This document shows, one piece after another, positions 32,518 through 41,574 of a stretch of 64,000 bases of DNA (positions within the stretch are counted from its first letter, which is position 1; each line of letters opens with the position of its first letter). The position numbers were made by a program, and so were the translations under genes. The notes under the pieces are model-generated. The model saw only the letters and a list, made by a program, of their open reading frames with translations, was not told the origin of the DNA and did not search any database. Origin of the DNA: Paraburkholderia bannensis (GTDB taxonomy: Bacteria; Pseudomonadota; Gammaproteobacteria; Burkholderiales; Burkholderiaceae); NCBI RefSeq assembly GCF_014200455.1, contig NZ_JACHBW010000022.1, positions 1 to 64,000 on the forward strand, written 5' to 3'.

Positions 32518-32865
32518 AAGCGGGTCAGGCGGAGTTTTCACGGGATTCCGATCATACCCGCTCGTCGCCCCGCTGCGCAGGGGCCGGGGCGCCCGGGGGA
32601 GACGGCCGCCGATTCTCCGATGAAGCGCATTTCAACAGAACTTTTCCCCACGAATTATTAGTATCTTTTACCCACAAACCCTGAAAGCGACTAACCGAAC
32701 CCGAAATTACCTATTTGTGTTCAAAATCCGGGATTTTCCCGGGTTAAAAAATATCTGGATAGAGATTAACGCTTATTGCACTGCAACACGCCAATGCCTA
32801 CACTGCTCAAAGTTGTCAGACGTTCCGAACCTGCTTCGGAATTTTTTCGAAAAGGAGGGCGTGTC
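32518..32865. other. AT-rich intergenic region upstream of the small gene at 32866
   Basis: Positions about 32640-32780 are strongly AT-rich compared with the surroundings and include CCGGGA-TTT-TCCCGG (a 6-bp stem) followed by a run of A. This looks like a promoter region, or a site for an H-NS-like silencer, rather than coding DNA. Confidence 0.4.
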
Positions 32866-33093
32866 GTGAGCGCATCCCAATCGCCAATATTCCATTCGGC
32901 CCTAAAGCTGCATGTCTTCGAACAGGAAGGCGGCTGGCACTGGGGCATTACCATTCCGCGCGCTGCGGGCGGTGGCTTCAAGGTCATTGCCTATAGCGAT
33001 ACGACGTTTGCCGGCGAGAACGAAGCTCGTCGCGACGGCGATCGCGTGCTCGACAGCATGCCGGACAGCCAGGCCGCGTCGCTCGCCTTCTGA
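32866..33093 (+). CDS. Small hypothetical protein
   Basis: 75 residues from GTG 32866. A near-perfect ribosome binding site AAAGGAGG lies seven bases upstream, so this GTG is preferred over the more distant ATG at 32776. The protein starts MSASQSPIFHSALKLHVFEQ and has a compact beta-rich segment (EGGWHWGITIPRAAGGGFKV, then IAYSDTTFAGENEARRDGD) that resembles small orphan proteins of Burkholderiaceae. No signal peptide or membrane segment. Function unknown. Confidence 0.65.
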   Translation: MSASQSPIFHSALKLHVFEQEGGWHWGITIPRAAGGGFKVIAYSDTTFAGENEARRDGDRVLDSMPDSQAASLAF

Positions 33094-33100
33094 ATACGTC

Positions 33101-33124
33101 GCCGAAGGCGCCGCCGCCTTCGGC
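33101..33124 (+). terminator. Hairpin after the small gene
   Basis: Perfect 10-bp stem GCCGAAGGCG / CGCCTTCGGC with a 4-nt loop, 8 bp after the stop at 33093. Compact GC-rich stem; no T-run follows, so termination efficiency is uncertain. Confidence 0.55.
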
Positions 33125-33337
33125 CATCCTGCCAGTAGATCTTGCCCTGCTCGGGCGGCTCAAAATCGTTCCACGTAAAGCGCGCTGATTCGGCTAGAAG
33201 GTCGAGGGCTGCGCGTCGGCGTTGGACTGCACTGCATGTTGCGTCGAAAACCCCACATAAGCAGTGAGCGGCATTGCGTTCGTGCGATTGACACGGGCAG
33301 GACCGCGTAACCGGGACAATCACGAATCGCCGTGTCG

Positions 33338-34123
33338 TCAATGCGATCGCGCAAACTTTAAGATCGCATGCACGATCAGCAGGCCGCCGGCAGCCATGCT
33401 TGCTACGCCGACCAGGCGCACGAGCGCTCCGCGCGAAGCCGCAACGCGCTCAATCGCAATGGCCGCGCTCACGATCAGCGTGCCCTCCCGGTCCATCACG
33501 CCGGTCGCGAGCAGCACGGCCATCCAGTTGCCGCAGCAACTCGCGCAGTGCAGGGCCAGGCGTATGCCGATGCGCACCGCAGAAGCCGCATCGTGGCACT
33601 GAAGGATCGAGTGGCAGGATTGCAGGCGTCCGGCCTTCCATGACGTGCATTGAAGAACGCCCGCCGCCATCACGACTAACCCTGCCGCAATCGGTGCCGC
33701 ATGTGCAATCGACGGCACGCGCATGTCGAGCGACGCTATAGCTGCACCGAGCGGAAAGATCGCGATGCCTGCAAGCAACCAGACCATGAAATAACCGATC
33801 GCATTAAAAATAATTAGCCATCCAGAACAATTCGCCAGCGTGCGGCGCTCGCGCCAGAGCACGGGCGCGAGCGCGGGCAGCATCATCGCGGGCATCATGC
33901 TGGCCCACATCGATACAAACGACATCGCGGTTCTCAGCCATGTTCCCCCGCACAGCGGCAGCCAGGCGGCGGACAACGACCAGCCGCCGGGCATGGGCGT
34001 GCCGCTCATCGCGGTCATCGACATGAATCGCAGCGCCGTCATAGTCGCGCTGCCTGCGAACAGCAGCGCAGCGAAGACGGCGACGACGGCGAAGACCGCG
34101 CGCCTGGGTGCGACGGGAAACAT
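33338..34123 (-). CDS. DUF2182 family membrane protein
   Basis: 261 residues with about six hydrophobic segments and the methionine-rich second segment FVSMWASMMPAMMLPALAPVL that marks DUF2182, plus a cysteine/histidine-containing loop (LQSCHSILQCHDA) and HCASCCGNWM. The paired cysteines and methionines suggest metal or cofactor binding, but no function is established. It starts 8 bp after the DUF899 stop and is probably cotranscribed with it. Confidence 0.83.
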   Translation of the reverse strand: MFPVAPRRAVFAVVAVFAALLFAGSATMTALRFMSMTAMSGTPMPGGWSLSAAWLPLCGGTWLRTAMSFVSMWASMMPAMMLPALAPVLWRERRTLANCSGWLIIFNAIGYFMVWLLAGIAIFPLGAAIASLDMRVPSIAHAAPIAAGLVVMAAGVLQCTSWKAGRLQSCHSILQCHDAASAVRIGIRLALHCASCCGNWMAVLLATGVMDREGTLIVSAAIAIERVAASRGALVRLVGVASMAAGGLLIVHAILKFARSH

Positions 34124-34131
34124 GATCGGCC

Positions 34132-34896
34132 TCAGCGCGCGGAGTATTCATCGTGCCGCTTCCACCAGATGCCGGTCTCGTTGCGGCCAAGTGGTGCGCG
34201 GTCGAGCCACTGATACATGCCCCAGATCGCATCGAGCCCGCGTGCGTAGGTCGAATACGTGTGCCAGATTGCGCCGTCCTCGCGCACGAAGGCGCTCAGG
34301 CCCGGCCGGTCGCGCGCGTAGGTCGCGGCATCCGTGCCGCAACTTGCCGCGAATTCGGCGAGGGGCGCGGGCGGCGGATCGGCGTCCATCGCGTGGCGGC
34401 CGCGCGCGTAGTTGTATTCGACGCTGCCTTCGCGCTGCTGCCCGGCAGTGAACGAGACGTTGAAGTCGAAATTGAAATCGTTGCCCTGCGACGAGGCCCA
34501 CGGAAATTGCCAGCCCATGCGCTCGCGGTAGGCCAGCAGCTTCGCAAGCGGTGCGCGCGAGATCGCCATCAGCGTGACGTCGTGATGGGCGAGATGCGCG
34601 ACGTTGCCGTCGAAGCCATCGGCGAGCGCCGAACAGGACGGGCAGCCCGCCGCGTAGTCGGGGCCGAACATGAAGTGATAGACGAGCAGTTGCGAGCGTC
34701 CTTCGAAAAGATCGGCGAGCGAGGCGCGGCCCTGTTCGGTATCGAAGGCGTAGTCCTGGTCGACGCGCACCCAGGGCAGTGCCTGGCGTTGCCGGGCCAG
34801 CGCGTCGCTGCGCCGCGTGAGGTCTTTTTCGGCGGCCAGCAGTTCGAGCCGTGCGGCGAGCCATTGCTCGCGGGTGCCTGTTGCATGTGTGGTCAT
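34132..34896 (-). CDS. DUF899 (thioredoxin-like) family protein
   Basis: 254 residues from ATG 34896 (CAGGAG upstream). DUF899 landmarks: LLAAEKDLTRRSDALARQRQ, VYHFMFGPDYAAGCPSCSALADGFDG (the C-x-x-C region of a thioredoxin-like fold), MAISRAPLAKLLAYRERMGW, DFNFDFNVSF and AIWHTYSTYARGLD. Probably a redox protein; exact role unknown. It is divergent from the TPR/HTH gene at 35067 and upstream of the DUF2182 gene. Confidence 0.9.
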   Translation of the reverse strand: MTTHATGTREQWLAARLELLAAEKDLTRRSDALARQRQALPWVRVDQDYAFDTEQGRASLADLFEGRSQLLVYHFMFGPDYAAGCPSCSALADGFDGNVAHLAHHDVTLMAISRAPLAKLLAYRERMGWQFPWASSQGNDFNFDFNVSFTAGQQREGSVEYNYARGRHAMDADPPPAPLAEFAASCGTDAATYARDRPGLSAFVREDGAIWHTYSTYARGLDAIWGMYQWLDRAPLGRNETGIWWKRHDEYSAR

Positions 34897-35066
34897 CGTT
34901 TGCTCCTGTGGGGGCTGCCGGGGCTCGAAAACTGGCGGCTCGGGCAGTGAACGGCGGGGGGAACCGTGCTGTGACTGCCGTGTTAGATTAGGTCCGGACT
35001 GCCGAACGAGGGAGTGACAAGCGTGTCGGGATTCAAAGCGGCATGTGCGTCTGAACCAGGCCACGC

Positions 35067-36326
35067 ATGGACTCGTTGATTACCGCCGCGGCGCGCGCGC
35101 TGGCCGCCGGGGATCCACTGGGCGCGCTGAACCGCGTCGCGCTGCGTGACGACGCGCCTGCGCTCGCGCTGCGCGGCATCGCCATGGCGCAACTGGGCGA
35201 TCTCGAACGCGCGAAAGCGCTTTTACGCAGTGCCGCACGCGGTTTCGGCGCGCGCGAGGCGGTGGCCCGCGCGCGCTGCATCGTCGCTCAGGCCGAGATC
35301 GCTCTGGCTGTGCGCGATCTGGGCTGGCCGGCGGCGGCGCTCGACGCGGCGCGGCAAACGCTCGACGCACATGGCGACGCACTCAACGCCGCGCACGCGC
35401 GCCATCTGGCGATCCGCCGTCTGCTGCTGATCGGCCACTTGAACGAGGCGGCGCAGTTGCTCGCCGAGATGAATCCCGAGCCGCTGCCACCTGCGCTCAG
35501 GGCATCGCACGAACTGATCGCGGCGGGCGTGGCGATGCGCCAGATCCGTCCGCAGGCGGCCCGCAAGGCGCTGGCCGAGGCGGCCCGCGCTGCGCGCGTG
35601 GCTAACATCGCGCCATTGGCCGCCGAAGTCGCGCAAGCGGCGCAAGCGCTCGATGCGCCCGCCGCGCGCCTGATCGCGCGAGGCGAAACGCGCGCCTTGC
35701 GGCTCGATGAAGTCGCAGCCTTGCTGGCCTCGGACGCGCTGGTGATCGACGCCTGCCGCTACGCGGTGCGCGAAGCCCGCCGCGTGGTGCCGCTCGCCCG
35801 CAGGCCTGTCTTGTTCGTGCTGATGCGCGCGCTCGCCGAAGCCTGGCCCGCCGATGCGCCGCGCGATCTGCTGATCGCGCGCGCCTTTCGCATGAAGCAC
35901 GCGGACGAGACGCACCGGGCGCGCTTGCGCGTCGAGATCGGCCGTCTGCGGGCCTTGCTCGGCGATCTGGCTGGCATTCACGCCACGCCGCACGGATTCG
36001 CGCTCGCGCCGCGCCGGGCGAGCGAGGTCGTGGTGCTGGCGCGCCCCGTCGAGGAGCCGCACGCCGCCGTGCTGGCGCTGCTTGTCGACGGCGAAGCGTG
36101 GTCCAGCTCGGCGCTCGCGCTGGCGTTGAGCACGAGCCAGCGCACCGTGCAGCGCGCGCTCGACGCGCTGGCGGCAGCGCACAAGGTGCAGCCGGTGGGC
36201 GTGGGCCGCGCGCGCCGCTGGACCATGCCGCCGCTGCCCGGATTCGCGACGGCCTTGTTACTCCCCGCGCCGCTGCCAGGCGAGCAGGATGAGCGCATGA
36301 ACCGACCGGCAAGGAGCAATCGATGA
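35067..36326 (+). CDS. TPR-like protein with C-terminal winged-helix domain
   Basis: 419 residues, very rich in alanine and arginine. The first 200 residues are helical repeats of TPR character (ALRGIAMAQLGDLERAKALLRSA; ALNAAHARHLAIRRLLLIGHLNEAAQLLAEM). The C-terminus has a helix-turn-helix of DeoR/MarR type (SSSALALALSTSQRTVQRAL, then DALAAAHKVQPVGVGRARRW). This suggests a regulator that senses through its helical repeats. It overlaps the downstream beta-propeller gene by 4 bp and is divergent from DUF899, so these may be its targets. No named family recognised. Confidence 0.75.
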   Translation: MDSLITAAARALAAGDPLGALNRVALRDDAPALALRGIAMAQLGDLERAKALLRSAARGFGAREAVARARCIVAQAEIALAVRDLGWPAAALDAARQTLDAHGDALNAAHARHLAIRRLLLIGHLNEAAQLLAEMNPEPLPPALRASHELIAAGVAMRQIRPQAARKALAEAARAARVANIAPLAAEVAQAAQALDAPAARLIARGETRALRLDEVAALLASDALVIDACRYAVREARRVVPLARRPVLFVLMRALAEAWPADAPRDLLIARAFRMKHADETHRARLRVEIGRLRALLGDLAGIHATPHGFALAPRRASEVVVLARPVEEPHAAVLALLVDGEAWSSSALALALSTSQRTVQRALDALAAAHKVQPVGVGRARRWTMPPLPGFATALLLPAPLPGEQDERMNRPARSNR

Positions 36327-36994
36327 AGCATTCCACAGCCAGCATCCTGCGCGAATATGGGCCCTTCGAAGGCGTCGGGCAGGTGGGCGGCGTCACGTGG
36401 GATGGCAGCCGCGTGTGGTTCGCGGCGGGCGACAAGCTCGCCTCGCTCGATCCACAAAGCGGCCAGACCGGGCGCGCGATCGACTTGCCCGCGCATGCGG
36501 GCACTGCCTTCGACGGTCAGCATCTGTTCCAGATCGCCGAGGCGCAGATTCACAAGATCGACCCCGAGAGCGGCCGCGTGCTCGCCACGATCCCGGCGCC
36601 TGGCAACGGCGGCGATTCGGGCCTCGCGTGGGCCGAGGGCACGCTCTGGGTGGGCGAGTATCGCGCGCGCAAAATCCATCAGATCGATCCGCAGACCGGC
36701 GCGATCCTGCGCACGATCGAGTCGAGCCGCTTCGTGACCGGCGTGACCTGGGTGGATGGCGAGCTATGGCACGGCACCTGGGAAGGCGATGAAAGCGATT
36801 TGCGCCGCATCGATCCGCAGACGGGCAAGGTGCTGGAGCGCCTGGAGATGCCTGAGGGCACCGCCGTTTCCGGGCTTGAGTCGGACGGGGGCCAGCGCTT
36901 TTTCTGTGGCGGCGGCAATAGCGGCAAGATCCGCGCGGTGCGCAGGCCACGGCGCGATGCGGCGGAGAATGCGCCCGACGAGGCAGCGACATAA
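36323..36994 (+). CDS. Beta-propeller protein, glutamine cyclotransferase-like
   Basis: 223 residues built from repeating units of about 40 residues ending in DP-x-SG/TG (ASLDPQSGQTGRAID; KIDPESGRVLATIP; QIDPQTGAILRTIES; RIDPQTGKVLERLE), each with G-x-TW or G-LAW. This resembles glutaminyl-peptide cyclotransferase/SMP-30-like propellers but is shorter and has no signal peptide. It is cotranslated with the TPR/HTH gene (ATGA). Enzymatic activity is uncertain; a ligand-binding partner of the regulator is possible. Confidence 0.75.
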   Translation: MKHSTASILREYGPFEGVGQVGGVTWDGSRVWFAAGDKLASLDPQSGQTGRAIDLPAHAGTAFDGQHLFQIAEAQIHKIDPESGRVLATIPAPGNGGDSGLAWAEGTLWVGEYRARKIHQIDPQTGAILRTIESSRFVTGVTWVDGELWHGTWEGDESDLRRIDPQTGKVLERLEMPEGTAVSGLESDGGQRFFCGGGNSGKIRAVRRPRRDAAENAPDEAAT

Positions 36995-37254
36995 GCGCGC
37001 TAAAACCGCTGGTGTAAAGCGTTATCGGATCCCGATGGCGTTTTGCCCTGCAGCCCGCAGGTTCCACCATCGTCATGCCCGGGCGGCGTGGCCCGATACC
37101 TTTTGAACGCTACGGAGCCCGAACATATGCAAACCACCAATGATTATTTGGCGGTTGGCGCGCGGGCCGCTAAAGTCCCTTCCTCGCCGATCCAGGCATG
37201 GTTGCGGACTTCGCTCCGATTCCCGCTCACAACATTTCACCTCCGGATTCCGAT

Positions 37255-38076
37255 ATGCGCGTTCGCATTACCCGTCTCGTCGCAGCCTTGCTGTCTCTCA
37301 CCGCCGCTTCGTTTGCCGCGAACGCCGCGAATGCCGCTACTGCGGCCACCGCCGCGCAGCCGACGCTGCGCATTGGCGTGGATGCCGAATCGTATCCGCC
37401 GTTCTTTTCGAAGGATGCATCGGGTAGCTGGAAAGGCTGGGAAATCGATCTGCTCAACGCGGTCTGCACGAAAATGAATGTGCATTGCCAGTTGACGGAC
37501 GTGGCATGGGACGGCCTCGTGCCCTCGCTGCAAAACGGCAAGATCGACGTGATCTGGTCGTCGATGACGATCACGGGCGAGCGCCAGAAAGTGATCGACT
37601 TCACCCGTCCGTACTACGAGTCGCCCACGGTTTTCGTCGGCGCGAAAAGCGACCGGCGCAAGGTGGACTGCGCCGTGCCCGCGACCTTCAAGGGTCGCGT
37701 GATCGGCGTGGAGGCGGGCACCAACTTCTCCGCGTTCCTCGACGCGCGCTTCAAGCACGATGCGCAGATCAAGTCCTTCGACAAATTCGATAACGCGCTG
37801 GCCGATCTCGTGGCGGGCCGCGTCGATTACGTGCAGGAAGGCAAGGGCCTCTTCACGGCTTTCCTGAATTCGCCGGACGGCAAGGACTACGAGATCAAGG
37901 GCGTGTGCAAGGACGATCCGGTGCTGGGCCTGGGCGTGGGTGGCGGCGTGCGTCGCGGCGATGCGCTGCGCGCGCGTCTGTCCGACGCCATCGCCCAGGT
38001 GCAGAAGGACGGCACGTGGGACGCGATCACCGCGCGCTATCCGAAGCTGCAAGGGACCATCGAAAAGAGCAACTGA
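37255..38076 (+). CDS. ABC transporter amino-acid binding protein (family 3)
   Basis: 273 residues from ATG 37255. Signal peptide of about 30 residues (ALLSLTAASFAANAANA). The mature domain has TLRIGVDAESYPPFFSKD, GWEIDLLNAVC, DGLVPSLQNGKIDVIWSSMTIT and RQKVIDFTRPYYESP, the hallmarks of polar amino-acid binding proteins. It works with the two permeases downstream. The homocysteine S-methyltransferase gene in the same run suggests a methylated sulfur amino acid such as S-methylmethionine as cargo, an inference from context. Confidence 0.9.
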   Translation: MRVRITRLVAALLSLTAASFAANAANAATAATAAQPTLRIGVDAESYPPFFSKDASGSWKGWEIDLLNAVCTKMNVHCQLTDVAWDGLVPSLQNGKIDVIWSSMTITGERQKVIDFTRPYYESPTVFVGAKSDRRKVDCAVPATFKGRVIGVEAGTNFSAFLDARFKHDAQIKSFDKFDNALADLVAGRVDYVQEGKGLFTAFLNSPDGKDYEIKGVCKDDPVLGLGVGGGVRRGDALRARLSDAIAQVQKDGTWDAITARYPKLQGTIEKSN

Positions 38077-38080
38077 GCCC

Positions 38081-38815
38081 GTGCTGATCGATACATCCGT
38101 CTTCGCGCTGCTGTCGTTCGGCGACGGTGGCTATGGCCGCGAGTTCGCGGCGGCCTTCGCGCAGACGGTCGCGGTGGCGGCCGGCTCGTTTGGCGTGGGC
38201 GCGCTCGCGGGTCTGGCGGGCAGCGGCGCGAAACTCTCGCGGCATGCCGCGTTGCGCCTGGCCGGCCAGGGCTATACGACCATCGTGCGCGCGTTGCCGG
38301 AACTGCTTTGCCTGCTGATCGCTTTCTATGCACTGGCGCCGGCGCTTGAAAGCGCCTTGCATGCCAGCGGGCTCGTCACGCCCGGTTTCGCGTTCGATCC
38401 GCTCGCCGTGGCGATCTGTTCGCTGGGCTTCATCCAGGGCGCCTATCTCACCGATATCTTTCGCGGCGCGCTCATCGCGGTGCCCGCGGGCCAGTTGGAG
38501 GCGGCGAGCGCTTTCGGCATGTCGCGCGCGCAGGTGTTCCGGCGTGTGCGTTTGCCGCTCGCGCTGCGCCTGGCCTTGCCGGGCGTGAGTAACGTCTGGC
38601 TCAACGCGACCAAGGATGCTTCGTATATCAGCGTGCTCGGTTCGTTTTCCGATCTGCTCAAGACCAGCCAGCTCGCGGCGGGCGCGACGCGTCATTACCT
38701 GTTTTTTCACCTCGTCACCGCAGCGCTGTTTCTGCTGCTGAGCATCGGCTCGATGGCCGTGTTCGGCGGCCTCGAAAAGCGCGTGAATCGCGGCGTGCGA
38801 CTCGCTTCGCTCTGA
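38081..38815 (+). CDS. Amino-acid ABC transporter permease 1
   Basis: 244 residues from GTG 38081, four bases after the binding-protein stop. HisM/GlnP-type permease: GYTTIVRALPELLCLLIAFYAL, FIQGAYLTDIFRGALIAVPAGQLEAASAFGMS (EAA loop) and NATKDASYISVLG. About five membrane segments. The start codon is assigned by operon spacing since no good ATG is available. Confidence 0.87.
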   Translation: MLIDTSVFALLSFGDGGYGREFAAAFAQTVAVAAGSFGVGALAGLAGSGAKLSRHAALRLAGQGYTTIVRALPELLCLLIAFYALAPALESALHASGLVTPGFAFDPLAVAICSLGFIQGAYLTDIFRGALIAVPAGQLEAASAFGMSRAQVFRRVRLPLALRLALPGVSNVWLNATKDASYISVLGSFSDLLKTSQLAAGATRHYLFFHLVTAALFLLLSIGSMAVFGGLEKRVNRGVRLASL

Positions 38816-38825
38816 TCTCGCTCCG

Positions 38826-39593
38826 ATGTTCTCGCTCGCGTTCCTCACCGGCACTGTGATGCCGAAGCTCATCGAAGCGGTGCCCACCACGCTCTCGCTC
38901 ACCTTTGTTTCCGGCGCGGCGAGCCTCGCGATGGGCGTGCCGCTCGCCCTGGCGGCCGGTGCGCGCAAGATGGTGTGGCGCTGGCCCGCGCGCACGTGGA
39001 TCACCCTGATTCGCGGCACGCCGCTGCTGGTGCAGATCTATCTGCTCTACTACGGCTTCGGCCAGATCTTGCCGCGCGAATGGATGCGCGATAGCTGGGC
39101 CTCGCCCTTTCTGCGCGATGCGTGGTGGTATGCGGTGGTGGCGCTCGCCATCAACGAAAGCGCCTACGTAGCGACGATCCTGCGCGGCGCGATTGCCGGC
39201 GTGCCGGCGGGAGAGGTGGAAGCGGGCTACGCGTTCGGCATGTCGCGCTGGCGTGTGCTGCGCAGCATCGTCGGGCCGCGTGCGTTGCGCCTCGCGCTGC
39301 CTGCGTTGATCGGCGAAACCATCCTGCTGATGAAATCGACCGTGCTGGCTTCCACCATCACGGTGTTCGACGTGCTCGGCACGGCGAATACGCTGCGTTT
39401 CGAGACCTTGCGCGTCTACGAACCGCTGGCGGGCGCGGCGATGGTGTATGTGGTGCTCGTCGTGGCGCTGACGTGGCCTGCGTCGCTGCTGGAAAAGCGT
39501 CTCAATCGCTACCTCGTGCGCGACGTCGCGGGCGGCAACGCCCGGCGCGCGCGACGCGGTGCACGCGTGGACGCCTTCGGCGTATTGCGCTGA
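38826..39593 (+). CDS. Amino-acid ABC transporter permease 2
   Basis: 255 residues. It contains TLIRGTPLLVQIYLLYYGFGQ, NESAYVATILRGAIAGVPAGEVEAGYAFGMSRW (EAA loop) and ETILLMKSTVLASTITVFDVLG, a typical HisQ/HisM-type permease. It lies 10 bp after permease 1. No amino-acid-type ATPase gene follows, so the pair must use an ATPase encoded elsewhere, or the nearby SsuB-type one (less likely). Confidence 0.9.
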   Translation: MFSLAFLTGTVMPKLIEAVPTTLSLTFVSGAASLAMGVPLALAAGARKMVWRWPARTWITLIRGTPLLVQIYLLYYGFGQILPREWMRDSWASPFLRDAWWYAVVALAINESAYVATILRGAIAGVPAGEVEAGYAFGMSRWRVLRSIVGPRALRLALPALIGETILLMKSTVLASTITVFDVLGTANTLRFETLRVYEPLAGAAMVYVVLVVALTWPASLLEKRLNRYLVRDVAGGNARRARRGARVDAFGVLR

Positions 39594-39642
39594 GGGCTGA
39601 CATCACGTTTATCGATATCCAGACAACTACTTCCTGTTCACG

Positions 39643-40584
39643 ATGATCCGAATTCTCGACGGCGGCATGGGCCGCGAACTCCTGCGCATGGGCGCGCCCT
39701 TCAAGCAGCCGGAATGGTCGGCGCTTGCGTTGATCGAAGCGCCCGACTACGTGCGCGCGGCGCACGACGCCTTCGTGCGCGCCGGTGCCGATGTGGTGAC
39801 GACCAACTCCTATGCGGTCGTACCGTTTCATATCGGCGAAGAGCGCTTCGCGCAGCAGGGCGTGACCCTGGCCGACCGTGCGGGCCGCCTGGCGCGCGAG
39901 GCCGCAACGGCCGCGGGTGGGGCGCGCGCCGTGCAGGTCGCGGGTTCATTGCCGCCCGTGTTCGGCTCGTATCGACCCGATCTGTTCGATGCGCAGCAAG
40001 CTGCGCCCTTGCTCGACGCGCTCGTGCGCGGGCTGCAGGCGCACGTCGATCTGTGGCTGGGCGAAACGTTGAGTTCGACCGCCGAGGCGCGCGCGGTGCG
40101 CGAGGTGCTACGGGGTCGCGGCGAAGATGAGCGCCCGCTGTGGCTGTCCTTCACGCTCGACGATAGCGGCAATGTGCAGGCGATTGCCGAAGGGCGCGAG
40201 CGCGCGCATCTGCGTTCGGGCGAGACGGTGGAAGCGGCCGTCGAAGTGGCGCTTGAACTGGGCGCGCAGGCCTTCCTGTTCAATTGCAGCCAGGCGGAAA
40301 TCATGCGCGCCGCCTTGCAGGAAGCGCGCGACGTGCGCGAGCGCAAGGGCGCATCGCTGGAGCTGGGCGTGTACGCGAACGCGTTCGAACCCGAGCGCGA
40401 ATCGATGGCGGCCAACGATGGCTTGAGCACCTTGCGCGCCGATCTGGAGCCGGACGGCTATGCCGAATTCGCGCGCTCATGGGCGCAGGCAGGCGCGACG
40501 CTGATCGGCGGATGCTGCGGGATCGGCCCTGAACATATCGAGCGGCTGGCTAGCGTGGTGAGGGACGGCGCGACGTCCACCTAA
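39643..40584 (+). CDS. mmuM: Homocysteine S-methyltransferase family protein
   Basis: 313 residues. MmuM/Pfam S-methyl-trans domain: ILDGGMGRELLRMGAP at the start, ADVVTTNSYAVVP, FLFNCSQAEI and GGCCGIGPEHIERL at the end, giving the three zinc-binding cysteines. Length fits the stand-alone, cobalamin-independent enzyme that makes methionine from homocysteine and S-methylmethionine (or a betaine-type donor). It starts 49 bp after the second permease and probably belongs to the same operon. Confidence 0.9.
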   Translation: MIRILDGGMGRELLRMGAPFKQPEWSALALIEAPDYVRAAHDAFVRAGADVVTTNSYAVVPFHIGEERFAQQGVTLADRAGRLAREAATAAGGARAVQVAGSLPPVFGSYRPDLFDAQQAAPLLDALVRGLQAHVDLWLGETLSSTAEARAVREVLRGRGEDERPLWLSFTLDDSGNVQAIAEGRERAHLRSGETVEAAVEVALELGAQAFLFNCSQAEIMRAALQEARDVRERKGASLELGVYANAFEPERESMAANDGLSTLRADLEPDGYAEFARSWAQAGATLIGGCCGIGPEHIERLASVVRDGATST

Positions 40585-40743
40585 GCATTCAACCATTCCA
40601 GGAATATCGATATCGCTGGATCGCCGGGTAATCTGACCACTCTTTGACAGACAGCCCGGCCGGGCCTTTTGATAATGGATGCCTTGAGCCGTCGCCGCGC
40701 GTGCAGCGTGCCGACGCCCATGGCCCCCACAATCAGGCTCCCC

Positions 40744-41574
40744 ATGAACTCTCCCGCATTGGCGCCGCATCGCGGCGGCGCACTCGATTCCTTCGTGCGC
40801 CTGCGTGGCGTGAGCAAGCGTTTTCAGGTCGCCGGTGATACGCGCGCGATTCTTGCCGATCTCGATCTCGACATTCGCCGCGAAGCGTTCATCGCCATTC
40901 TCGGCGAGAGCGGCTGCGGCAAATCCACCTTGCTGCGCTTGCTGTGCGGGCTCGACAGCGCCTATGATGGGCAGATTCTCGTCGATGGCGTTGCGCCGAA
41001 GATCGGCAACGACGAGGCGGGCATCGTGTTTCAGGACCCGCGTCTGTTCCCCTGGCTCACCGTCGAGCAAAACATCGCATTAGGTCTCGCGCGCTTCGGT
41101 CTCGAACGCGCCGAGGTGCGGCAGCGCGTGCGCGAGCATATCGCGCTGGTGGGTCTCGCGGGCTTCGAGCGCGCGCTGCCGCATCAACTCTCGGGCGGGA
41201 TGGCGCAGCGCGTGGCGCTCGCGCGCGCCATCGTCGCGCGGCCTGCGTTCTTGCTGCTCGACGAGCCGTTCAGCGCGCTCGATGCGCTTACCCGCTCGCA
41301 GATGCACGATCAATTGCTGCGCATTCGCGCCGCCGCCGATCTGACCATGCTGCTGGTCACCCACGATGTCGAAGAAGCGGTCTATCTGGCCGATCGCGTG
41401 GTGGTGATGGCGCCGCGTCCGGGGCCGCTTCGCGCCAGCGTCGAGATCGATCTGGACTATCCGCGCAATCGCGCCGATACCGCGTTCCAGCGCGAGCGTG
41501 AACGTCTGCACGCGCTGCTGGGTCATGGTGCGCATTCCACTCATTCCACTCTTTCCGTGCATTCGCATAGCTGA
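40744..41574 (+). CDS. ABC transporter ATP-binding protein, SsuB/TauB type
   Basis: 276 residues from ATG 40744; ATG 40720 in the same frame is an alternative. Walker A GESGCGKST, Q-loop VFQDPRLFPWLTV, signature LSGGMAQR, Walker B FLLLDEPFSALD and the switch LLVTHDVEEAVYLADRV. The closest family is nitrate/sulfonate/taurine importers. Its partners are the binding protein at 42794 and the fused permease at 46290. The C-terminus ends in a histidine/serine-rich tail (GAHSTHSTLSVHSHS). Confidence 0.9.
   Translation: MNSPALAPHRGGALDSFVRLRGVSKRFQVAGDTRAILADLDLDIRREAFIAILGESGCGKSTLLRLLCGLDSAYDGQILVDGVAPKIGNDEAGIVFQDPRLFPWLTVEQNIALGLARFGLERAEVRQRVREHIALVGLAGFERALPHQLSGGMAQRVALARAIVARPAFLLLDEPFSALDALTRSQMHDQLLRIRAAADLTMLLVTHDVEEAVYLADRVVVMAPRPGPLRASVEIDLDYPRNRADTAFQRERERLHALLGHGAHSTHSTLSVHSHS

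Noticed and set aside
40654..40665. Palindrome GCCCGGCCGGGC as terminator of mmuM
   Set aside because: No loop and only a short T tract after it. It could be a binding site, but alone it is common in GC-rich DNA.
40645..40676. TTGACA ... GATAAT as promoter of the ATPase gene
   Set aside because: The spacer is about 21 bases, too long for sigma-70.
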